DNA of 64,000 bases, from positions 5,633,001 to 5,697,000 of the forward strand of contig NZ_CP073721.1 of assembly GCF_025264685.1 (NCBI RefSeq). The letters are read 5' to 3'. Positions 33,822-42,200 of the stretch are shown in pieces. Made by a program: the position numbers and the translations under genes. Position 1 is the first letter of the stretch; each line of letters opens with the position of its first letter. The notes beneath the pieces are model-generated. The model did no database searches. It was given only the letters and a program-made list of their open reading frames with translations, and was not told the DNA's origin. The DNA comes from Dactylosporangium roseum (lineage in GTDB: Bacteria; Actinomycetota; Actinomycetes; Mycobacteriales; Micromonosporaceae).

Positions 33822-35464
33822 GATCGAACCACCAATTCGCCGGTACGCAGGAGTTCAGCGGTCCGTGCCCGCCGGAGTTTGCCGGAGCTGGTCTTCGGCA
33901 GGTCGCCTCGGACGATCAGGATGTCGTGCACGGACAGCCCGAGCTCGCGCCGCACGGCCCGCCGCACCTGCTCGGTCACCTGGTCGCCGTCGGCGCCACG
34001 GGCCAGCGAGAGCACCAGGCGTACGCCCTCGGAATGCCCGTTGCGCACCGGCAGGGCCGCGATGTTGCCCGCCCGGATCCCGGCGACGGTGCCCGCGACG
34101 CGCTCGATGTCGTGGGGATGATGGTTGATCCCGTTGACCAGGATGATGTCCTTGAGCCGGCCCGTGACGTACAGGTGACCGTCGCGCAGGAACCCCTGGT
34201 CGCCGGTGTGCAGCCAGCCGTCCGCCCAGGCTCGGGCCGTCTCCTCGGGCCGGCCGTGGTAGCCGTCGGCCAGGCTCGCGCCACGCACGCAGATCTCGCC
34301 CTCGACGCCCGGGCCGCACCGCTCGCCGCCGGGACCGAGGATGCGAACCTCGGTCCCGGCGACCGGCACGCCGCAGGACACGATCTCGCGGCCGTCGAGC
34401 CGCGTGGTGCGCAGTCCGCTGCCGGCGGGGGTGAGCGTGACCGCCAGGGTGGACTCGGCCAGGCCGTAACTGGGCAGGAAAGCGTGCCCGGCGAAGCCGG
34501 CCGGGGCGAACCGCTCGGCGAAGGCTCGCAGCGTGTGCGCCTGCACCGGCTCCGCGCCGCACCCGGCGACCCGCCAGGCGGAGAGATCGAGGGCGGCGAC
34601 GTCGGCGTCGGTGGCCCGCGTGGCCAGCAGCCCGTAGGCGAAGTTGGGCGCGTAGGCGATGGTGGCGCCGACCGTGCTGATGAGCCGCAGCCAGCCGATC
34701 GGGGAACGCGCGAACCGCAGCGACGACTGGTACCACGTGGCGATCTGATTGATCACCGGGACCACGAGGAAGCCGACCAGCCCCATGTCGTGGTACAGCG
34801 GCAGCCAGCTAACCGCCCTGTCCGCGGGTTCCGCGCGCAGGCCCGCGCGGATGGCCTCGGCGTTGGCCAGCAGCGCGCGGTGGCTGACGACCACCGCCTT
34901 GGGAGCGGCGGTGGTCCCGCTGGAGAACTGCAGGAAGGCGGTGTCCTCGGGGCGTGGCGCGCGGATCGCGCCGGGCGCCGCCGCCCGCAGGTCCGCCGGC
35001 TCGTGGACCGGAAGGCTCAGCTCGGCGCCGGCCACCACCTCGCGCAGGGACCCGCCGACCAGGCAGCAGGTCGCCGCGGAATCGGTGACCATCCGGCGCA
35101 GGATGGCGCCGTACTGCTCGGCCTGCCCCATCCGATAGGGCGGATGCACCGGCACGGCGATCACGCCCGCCCGCAGGGCGGACAAGAAGAGCAGCGCGAA
35201 TTCGTACCCGTCGTCCGCGACCAGCACCACCCGGTCGCCGGGGCCGACGCCCAGGCCCGCCCATCGTGCGGCGAGATCGGCGGTCAGCTCCCCGACTTCG
35301 GCGAAACTCAGGTACGTGGCAGCGGTGTCCGCGTTGAAGGTCAGCCCGCGCGACCGGTCGCGCAGCCGGTCCAGCGCGGCGGCCATGGTCCGCGGCGGCG
35401 CATCGTCCGGCACGTCGTCGTACCCCCTGGTCGTCGCGACGAGCGGTGCCGGCCGGCCGCTCAT
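33818..35464 (-). CDS. Fatty acyl-AMP ligase (FAAL)
   Basis: This 548-residue ANL enzyme has FAAL signatures 'FLQFSSGTTAAPKAVVVSH', 'SWLPLYHDMGLVGFLVVPVI', 'APNFAYGLLA', 'GHAFLPSYGLAESTLAVTL' and 'VTGRLKDIILVNGINHHPHD', and ends with the catalytic-Lys segment 'TSSGKLRRARTAE'. FAALs activate fatty acids as acyl-AMP and load them on an ACP without CoA, which fits the ACP two genes downstream. Overlaps of 4 nt exist on both sides. Confidence 0.9.
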   Translation of the reverse strand: MSGRPAPLVATTRGYDDVPDDAPPRTMAAALDRLRDRSRGLTFNADTAATYLSFAEVGELTADLAARWAGLGVGPGDRVVLVADDGYEFALLFLSALRAGVIAVPVHPPYRMGQAEQYGAILRRMVTDSAATCCLVGGSLREVVAGAELSLPVHEPADLRAAAPGAIRAPRPEDTAFLQFSSGTTAAPKAVVVSHRALLANAEAIRAGLRAEPADRAVSWLPLYHDMGLVGFLVVPVINQIATWYQSSLRFARSPIGWLRLISTVGATIAYAPNFAYGLLATRATDADVAALDLSAWRVAGCGAEPVQAHTLRAFAERFAPAGFAGHAFLPSYGLAESTLAVTLTPAGSGLRTTRLDGREIVSCGVPVAGTEVRILGPGGERCGPGVEGEICVRGASLADGYHGRPEETARAWADGWLHTGDQGFLRDGHLYVTGRLKDIILVNGINHHPHDIERVAGTVAGIRAGNIAALPVRNGHSEGVRLVLSLARGADGDQVTEQVRRAVRRELGLSVHDILIVRGDLPKTSSGKLRRARTAELLRTGELVVRS

Positions 35465-37179
35465 CGGACCAGCTCGGCGAGGACGGGCAGGGTGCCGTCG
35501 ACGTAGCCGTCCCGGCACCGGCCGCGCTGCACCTTTCCCGACGAGGTGCGGCGGATGGTGTTGCGGCGCACCACGACGACGCGGTCCGGGGCGTGCCGCA
35601 GGTCGGCCTGCAACCGCTCCATGACCTGCTTCGCCACCTCGGCGGGATCGGAGCCGGCCACCTGCTCGACGACGATGATCATGCGCTCGGTCTCCGGGAC
35701 CGCGAAGGCCGCGCAGATGACTTCGGCGCCCACCGCCTGACCGGCGACGACCTCGTAGTCCTCGGGATAGAGGTTGGCACCGCCGACAATGATCATGTTC
35801 TTGAGGCGGCCGCAGATCACCAGCCCGCGTTCCATCCGGTAACCCAGGTCGCCCGTGCGCAGCCAGCCGTCGCGGAACACCGCGGCGGTGGCCTCGGGAT
35901 CGCGCCAGTAGCCGATCATCACCGAAGGCCCCCGCACGCAGACCTCGCCGACGACCCGGTCGGCGACCGGGCGCCCGTGCTCGTCGGTCACTGCGATCTC
36001 CACGCCGGGCACCGCCGTGCCGCAGACGGCCAGGGTGCGGGTGCCCGGGGCCCCCTCGGCCGAAGGAACCGCCCGGCCGCCGGCCAGTGCGTCGCGTTCG
36101 ACGTGATCCCAGTGCAAGCGTTCGGTCCGGCTGCCCATCGTCACCGACAGGGTCGCCTCGGCCAGCCCGTACATGGCGGTCATTGCCTCGGGTCGCAGCC
36201 CGTACCGGCCGCCCGCCTCGACGAACGCGCGCACCTCCGCGGCCCGGGTCGGCTCGGAGCCGTCCCCGCAGACACGCAACCGGCTCAGGTCGAGCGGGCG
36301 GGGCCGGGTCTGCATGCTGCGCGCGGCCAGGCCGTACGCGAAATTGGGGGTTACCGTGCTCGTCGCCCGGTGCCGGGACAACGCGTCGACCCACGAGTCC
36401 GGCGCCGCCAGGAAGGTTTCCGGTGCCTGCAGCACCAGTGTGATGCGGGCGGCGGTGCACGCGACCGTGGCCATCAGCCCGAGATCATGGTAAAGCGGCG
36501 CCCAGCTAACGTGGACGCTGTCGTCACCGTCGAGCATCAGTCGCTGGCTGCACACCACGGCGTTGGTGAGGAACTGCCGGTGGCTCAGCGCGACCGCCCG
36601 TGACGCTCCCGTGGTGCCGGAGGTGAACTGGAGGCAGGCCAGCGCGTCCGGATCGGGATCCAGCACCGGTGGGGCGTCGCGGCGAGCGGTGACCAGCTCG
36701 CCACAGGTCATGATCGAGCGCTGCGACCCGACGCGCTTCCGGATGAAACCGCCGAACGCGTCCGCCACGATCACCGCCCGGGCGTCCGCGTGGTCCAGGC
36801 GGCGGCGCAGATCGGCGACCAGGTCGGCGAGGCCGGCCAGCCGATGCGGCGGCGCCAGCACGACCGGCACCGCGCCGGCCCGCCACACGCCGAACAGGCA
36901 CAGCAGGAGTCTCGCGCTGGTGGAGGAGACCAGCGCGACGCGGTCCCCGGGCTGGACGCCGCGCTCAGCCAGCGCGGTGGCGACCCGGCGAGCGCCGGCG
37001 GCCACCACCCGGTACGGCAACGGCGAGTCCTGGCCGTGGCCGTCGACCAGGACGATGCCGCGCGAGCTGCCCGCGGCCGCCTCGACCACCTCGGGAATGG
37101 TCACCGCTCCGAAGTGGTCCTCCGGGGTGGTGTAGTCGTCGGTCATGGCGACCTCGGGTGCTCCCGTCGCGGTGCTCAT
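35461..37179 (-). CDS. Second fatty acyl-AMP ligase-like enzyme
   Basis: This 572-residue ANL enzyme is related to but clearly distinct from its neighbour: 'CLQFTSGTTGASRAVALSH' (the A3 Lys is replaced by Arg), 'VSWAPLYHDLGLMATVACT', 'VTPNFAYGLAARSM', 'YGLAEATLSVTM', 'RLKNMIIVGGANLYPEDYE' and 'RTSSGKVQRGRC' with the C-terminal Lys. It may activate a different acid, or act on the same chain at another stage or on NRPS1's N-terminal carrier domain. It overlaps both neighbours by 4 nt. Confidence 0.85.
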   Translation of the reverse strand: MSTATGAPEVAMTDDYTTPEDHFGAVTIPEVVEAAAGSSRGIVLVDGHGQDSPLPYRVVAAGARRVATALAERGVQPGDRVALVSSTSARLLLCLFGVWRAGAVPVVLAPPHRLAGLADLVADLRRRLDHADARAVIVADAFGGFIRKRVGSQRSIMTCGELVTARRDAPPVLDPDPDALACLQFTSGTTGASRAVALSHRQFLTNAVVCSQRLMLDGDDSVHVSWAPLYHDLGLMATVACTAARITLVLQAPETFLAAPDSWVDALSRHRATSTVTPNFAYGLAARSMQTRPRPLDLSRLRVCGDGSEPTRAAEVRAFVEAGGRYGLRPEAMTAMYGLAEATLSVTMGSRTERLHWDHVERDALAGGRAVPSAEGAPGTRTLAVCGTAVPGVEIAVTDEHGRPVADRVVGEVCVRGPSVMIGYWRDPEATAAVFRDGWLRTGDLGYRMERGLVICGRLKNMIIVGGANLYPEDYEVVAGQAVGAEVICAAFAVPETERMIIVVEQVAGSDPAEVAKQVMERLQADLRHAPDRVVVVRRNTIRRTSSGKVQRGRCRDGYVDGTLPVLAELVR

Positions 37180-38516
37180 GAATCCGCCGGCCACAGGGTC
37201 GGGACGACGCGGGTGCCGTGGCGGGGCACCAGCGTGACGTTGCGGACGTACGCCCGCTCGGGCCGCGCCGTCACCGGCCGGATGTGGTGGGTGCGCAACA
37301 GTTCGCCCAGCACCACCGTCATCTCCATGACCGCGAAGCCGGCGCCGACGCAGCGGCGCGCCCCGCCGCCGAACGGCAGCCAGGTGTGCGCCGGCGGCTG
37401 CCCGCCGAGGAATCTCGCCGGGTCGAAGGTCGCCGGCCGGTCGAAGTGCTCCGGGTCGGCGTGCACCAGGCCCACGGCCGGCATCACCGCGGAGCCCGCG
37501 GGCAGCCGATAACCTGCGATCTCGACCGGTGCGGCCAGCTTCCGCGCGACCTCGTACACCACTGGGTAGAGCCGCAGTGTCTCCTTCGCGATCGCGCTCA
37601 GGTACTCCTCGTTCCCGGCGACCGCCGCCTCGTGCGCGGCCGCCAGCAGGTCGGGACGCCGGGAGAGCTCGTGCAGCGCCCATGACAGCGAGGCGGAGCT
37701 GGTCTCGTGACCGGCCAGCAGCAGGGTGATCAACTGGTCGCGCAGCTCGTCGTCGGAAAGTCCTTGCCGCTCGGGATCCTGAGCGGAGAACTGCACCAGC
37801 CGGGTCAGCACATCCTTGCGGTCGCCGAGGTCGCTCATGCCCCGGCGCTCGGAGATCTCGGCGTGCAACAGCTCGTCCAGGCGTAGCTGCCGGTCCGCGA
37901 GTTGCCGCCAGGGCGGCAGACGTCGCAGCGGCGGGGTGGTCAGGCCCAGCAGGGTCAGCGGTCCGATGGAGGCGACCTGGTACACCAGGGGCCGCATCTC
38001 GCGGAGCCGGTCGGCGTCCGAGACACCGAACACGACCTTGAGGATCACCTCCAGGGTGAGGGCCTGCATCCGGGGATAGACCGTCAGCGGCCGGCCCAGC
38101 GGCCAGCGGGCGATCTCCTGCCGGGCCAGCTCGGCCACCACTTGCTGGTATCCCGCCAGGGCGGCGCCGGAGAAGGCGGGCATCACCAGTCGCCGGAGTC
38201 GTTTGTGCTCGTCCTCGTCGGCGATGAGCACCGAGCTGTCGCCCATCACCGGGGCGAGGACGGCGTACCCGGCGTGGAAGGTGGTTACCGGGCCGCCGAA
38301 GACCGCTCGGAAGTGCGCCGGGTTGGCCAGCACCGTCACCGTGTCGGCGAACTGTGCCAGCTTCAGGGTGAACACGTCGCCGTGCCGGCGCTGGACGCGG
38401 GGCAGCAGCAGATGGCGGTACTTGCCGTAGAGAAAGGTCTGCGCGAGCGCCGGAAGGCGTGAGCCACGCGGCGGTAGCACGGCACCGTCCGGCGTCGTAC
38501 GTGAAGTCGTGGTCAT
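37176..38516 (-). CDS. Cytochrome P450
   Basis: This 446-residue P450 has the I-helix 'LITLLLAGHETSSASL', K-helix E-x-x-R in 'IAKETLRLYPVVYEV', and the heme loop 'WLPFGGGARRCVGAGFAVME' with Cys at about residue 388. The sequence resembles CYP110/CYP4-like fatty-acid hydroxylases, so oxidation of the acyl chain is plausible. It is a soluble protein with no obvious membrane anchor. The start follows the avidin gene across a 95-base gap containing a strong hairpin. Confidence 0.9.
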   Translation of the reverse strand: MTTTSRTTPDGAVLPPRGSRLPALAQTFLYGKYRHLLLPRVQRRHGDVFTLKLAQFADTVTVLANPAHFRAVFGGPVTTFHAGYAVLAPVMGDSSVLIADEDEHKRLRRLVMPAFSGAALAGYQQVVAELARQEIARWPLGRPLTVYPRMQALTLEVILKVVFGVSDADRLREMRPLVYQVASIGPLTLLGLTTPPLRRLPPWRQLADRQLRLDELLHAEISERRGMSDLGDRKDVLTRLVQFSAQDPERQGLSDDELRDQLITLLLAGHETSSASLSWALHELSRRPDLLAAAHEAAVAGNEEYLSAIAKETLRLYPVVYEVARKLAAPVEIAGYRLPAGSAVMPAVGLVHADPEHFDRPATFDPARFLGGQPPAHTWLPFGGGARRCVGAGFAVMEMTVVLGELLRTHHIRPVTARPERAYVRNVTLVPRHGTRVVPTLWPADS

Positions 38517-38562
38517 TGGCGGCACCCCACAATGGCGATCGGCGTGTTGCTGCTGGTTGGCT

Positions 38563-38593
38563 GGGCTCTCCCCGCCAGGTGCGGGGAGAGCCC
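38563..38593 (-). terminator. Perfect 13-bp hairpin between the avidin and P450 genes
   Basis: GGGCTCTCCCCGC and GCGGGGAGAGCCC pair perfectly with a 5-nt loop, 18 bases after the avidin stop. A smaller hairpin (GCACC-GGT-GGTGC) lies just before it. It should cut read-through from the avidin gene into the P450 and following genes. Confidence 0.7.
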
Positions 38594-38611
38594 GTCGCAC
38601 CGGTGGTGCGG

Positions 38612-39157
38612 TCAGGACCGGGGCTCGGTGGAGGCGCCGGAGACCTTGGCCCGCGCGACGGTGGCGGCGCTCGGCCTGGCCCGGGTGAACTCGTCGTGTC
38701 CCACCAGGGTCGACGCCCACACCTGATCCGGGGTGGAGGACGAGGTCAGCAGCCACTGCGTGACGATCCGCTCCGGGGTGCCGGGGAAGTACTGGCCGCT
38801 CCAAGAGGTCGCGGAGTTCGCGTCGCGGCTGTCGTTGCGCCATGCGACGGTCCAGCCGACCGCCTCGCCGGCGCCGCTGGGCGCGGTGGTGTCGTAGCGT
38901 CCGGCCAGGCGGTAGTCGCCCGAGGCGTTGCCCACCGCTGAGTTGTAGGTGCCGGTGATGGTGCCGTCGGAGTTGATCGTCAGCGTCACGCTGGAACCGA
39001 GCTCGTTGTACCAGGTGCCGGCCAGGCTTTGTGCCGCGACCGCCGCACCGGACTCCCCGGAGGGGCTGAACTGGGCGAACGCGCCGCTCGAGCCGGTACC
39101 CACGGCCGAGAGGCAACATACCGCGGTCACCGCGGCGAACTTGCGAACCGATGTCAT
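38612..39157 (-). CDS. Secreted streptavidin homologue (biotin-binding protein)
   Basis: This 181-residue protein has a signal peptide (1-28, cut after 'GAFA') and an avidin barrel. By alignment with streptavidin every biotin contact is kept: N51 and S55 ('TWYNELGS'), Y71, S73 and N77 ('GTYNSAVGN'), W106 ('GWTVAW'), S115, T117 and W119 ('NSATSWSGQY'), W135 ('TQWLL'), W147 and D155 ('STLVGHDEF'). The RYD tripeptide is also present (87-89). The C-terminal 20 residues form a tail like that removed from mature streptavidin. GGAAGG precedes ATG 39157. It lies inside the NRPS operon, with a terminator-like hairpin after it. Exported tight biotin binding is predicted. Confidence 0.95.
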   Translation of the reverse strand: MTSVRKFAAVTAVCCLSAVGTGSSGAFAQFSPSGESGAAVAAQSLAGTWYNELGSSVTLTINSDGTITGTYNSAVGNASGDYRLAGRYDTTAPSGAGEAVGWTVAWRNDSRDANSATSWSGQYFPGTPERIVTQWLLTSSSTPDQVWASTLVGHDEFTRARPSAATVARAKVSGASTEPRS

Positions 39158-39252
39158 GACGAGCCTTCCCGTGTCGGAGCTGTTTCCGGGTGATCCGCGC
39201 CGCGGCGCGTGGCCGCGTGATCACCGCTGGTCGAGGAGTTGGATCTCGGGCA

Positions 39253-42200
39253 TCACGTGTGGTCCGGCCGCACCTCCTTCACCAGGTGTTCGAGTTCGGC
39301 GACGTACCGCTCGGCGAGCGCGGCGATCGTGGAGTCGGCATGCAGTCGCGTGCTGTAGTTCCACACCAGTTGCAGGCCGCCCCGCAGGGACATCGCCATC
39401 AGATCCAGCGGCCGGGGCCGGCGGTTGCGGTCGCCGCGGTGGTGGCCGAACGCCTGGACGGTCGGATTCGCGTCGGCGGTGAAGTACTCGCTGACGTCAC
39501 CCCAGTAGTTGAATCCGAGTTCCGGGGCCGGCATCTCGAGCGCCGCCCGGACTCCGGCGTCCGGGTGCTGATATCGCAGCAGCCCGTATCCAGCGCCGCG
39601 CTGCGGCACCGCCCGGATCTGGGCGCGGATGTCGTGGAGGTCGCCGTCGCCGTCGAGCAGCACCGGCACCAGCGTGGAGAACCGGGCGACGGTACGCGAC
39701 ACGTCGAGCCCGCCGAACACCTCGTCCCGGCCCAGCCCCTCGACTTCGATCAGGGTCTGCGGGTGGCCGGTCCACCAGTAGATCGTCCGGCTCAGCGCTG
39801 CTAGCAGGGTCTCCCTCGGCTCGATGCTGTACGCGGCCGGCAGGTCACGGCACACCAGGGTGGCGAGCGGGCCGTCGACGGCCTGCACCAGCCGGCGGGC
39901 GGCGGCCTGCACGTCGGGTCCGCGCCGCCGGTCCACCGGCAGCGGGGCCGGCGCGCGGCGGGCCAGGGCCGTCCAGAACGGCAACTCCGCGGCGAGTTCG
40001 GCGCTGCGCGCGTACCGGTCCAGGCGGGCCACAGCGGCCCGGACCGAGACGGTCTTCGGCGGCAGCTCCACCGCGTCGCCGCGCTCCAGCGCGAAATAGG
40101 CCGCGCGCAGATCCTCGTAGAAGATGCGCGACGAGTAGTAGTCGAGCACCAGCCAGTGCGCGCTGACGAGCAGCCGGGACGGGCGGCCCGGGCCGAGGTC
40201 GACGTAGGCCAGGCGCACGACCGGACCGGCGTCCAGGTCCAGCGATCCGTGACAGCGCGCCACCAGCCGGTCGAGGTGCTCCTCCAGATCGGCGTCGGCG
40301 GTGCCGCTGAGGTCCACCACCTCGACCTCGGCTGCCTCGACGGCGGCCTCCCCGTCGATCCACGCGTGCCAGCCGGCACCGTCGCGGTGGTATCGGGCGC
40401 GCAGGTTGTCGTGGTGACGCAGCACCGCCCGGAACGCGTCCGCCAGCAGGTCCGGCCGCAGCGGCCGGTCCAGCTCGAACAGCGGCCACATCCCGTTCCA
40501 GTGCTGCGGATCCGCGAACTCCTGCGCCATGAACCACCGTTGGCTCGGCGTCAGCTCGACCCGGCCGGTGATCATGGCCTGTTCGGCGTCGCCGGCCGCG
40601 ACGGCGCCGGCCGCGGCGGCCTGGGCGGCGAGCGTGTGCTGCTCGAAACAGTCGCGGATCTTCAGGTGGAGGCCGTTCTCGGCGGCCTTGGCGACCAGCC
40701 TGACGACCAGCAGCGAGTCACCGCCGAGCGCGAAGAAGTCGTCCCGCCGACCGACCCGCTCGACCCCGAGGATCCGCGTCCAGACGGCGGCGAGCGTCAC
40801 TTCAGCCGCGGTGGCCGGCGGCTCGAAGCCGCCGGCCAAGCCCGGTTCCGGCAGCCGGGAACGGTCGACCTTGCCGTTGCGGGTCAGCGGCAGATCGTCC
40901 AGCAGCACGACCACCGCCGGGCGCATGTAGGCGGGCAGCCGCCGGGCCAGATGCCCGCGGACATCGTCCTCGGTCAGGCCGCCGGCTTCCGGGCGCGGCA
41001 CCGCGTACGCGACCAGTTGGCGTGGATCGCCCGACACCACGCACACCGCGGCGCGCACACCGGGGTGGTCTAGCAGCACGGCTTCGATCTCGCCCAGCTC
41101 GATCCGGTACCCGCCCAGCTTGACCTGGGTGTCCTCGCGCCCGAGGAACTCGATGACGCCGTCGGGCCGGTACCTGCCGAAGTCGCCGGTGCGATACAGC
41201 CGCTCGCCGCTGACCGGGCGCCGGACGAACCGGAGCGCGGTCGTTTCCGGGGCGCCCCAGTAGCCGTCGGCGACGCCTGCCCCGCCGATGTAGAGCTCAC
41301 CGGGCACCCAGTCGGGTCGCGGCTGGAGCTTCTCGTCGAAGACGTGCCAGGACTGGTTGCGCAGCGGCCTGCCGTACGGGACGCTCGGCGCTCCCGGTTC
41401 CAGGTCGTCCATCGGATGCCAGATCGACCAGATCGCGGCCTCGGTGGCGCCGCCCAGGCTGATCAGGCGGACCGGTCGCGCCTGCACCGCGCGCACCCGG
41501 GCCGGCAGCGCAGTGGGGATCCAGTCGCCGCTCAGCAGAGCCAGCCGGAGGGTGGGCGGCAAAGCGGCACCGAAACGCTCGCAGTACTCGACGAGTAGTT
41601 CCAGCAGCGCGGGCACGCTGTTCCACGCGGTGACCCGGTGCTCGCGGGCCAGGCGCAGCCAGCGTTCGGGATCTCGGGCCACGTCCGGGTCCGGCACGAC
41701 CACGGCACCTCCCGTGCCGAGCACCCCGAAGACGTCGAACACCGAGAGGTCGAAGCTGAGCGAGGACAGCGCCAGGATCCGGTCCTGCGGGCCGAACGAC
41801 CATCGCGTGGCGACGTCGTCGACCGTGTTGACCGCGCTGCGGTGGCTGATGCTCACGCCTTTGGGCTGCCCGGTGGAGCCGGAGGTGAAGATCACGTAGG
41901 CCAGATCGGCCGGGGTGGTCGCGACGGCCGGCACCGGGCGGGCGGGGTCCGTGGGTGGCTCGTCGGCAACCACGAGGGCGGTCACGCCGTCCGGCGGCGT
42001 CACCGTGGACTGGGTGACCACCACGCTCAGCCGGCCCGCGGCACATAGCTGCGCCACCCGCAGTTCCGGCAGGTCGGTGTCGATCGGCAGGTAGGCGGCG
42101 CCGCTGCGCAGCACGCCGAGCACGGCCACGACCTGCTCCCAGCCCTTGTGCATGTGAACGCCGACCAGGGTGTTCGGTCGCACGCCCAGCTCGCGTAGCT

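Noticed and set aside
31141..39157. The cluster making stravidin/amiclenomycin or acidomycin.
   Set aside because: No amiclenomycin-type aminophenyl biosynthesis genes are present, and a two-NRPS plus PKS line is too large for acidomycin. The analogy is kept only for the avidin pairing.
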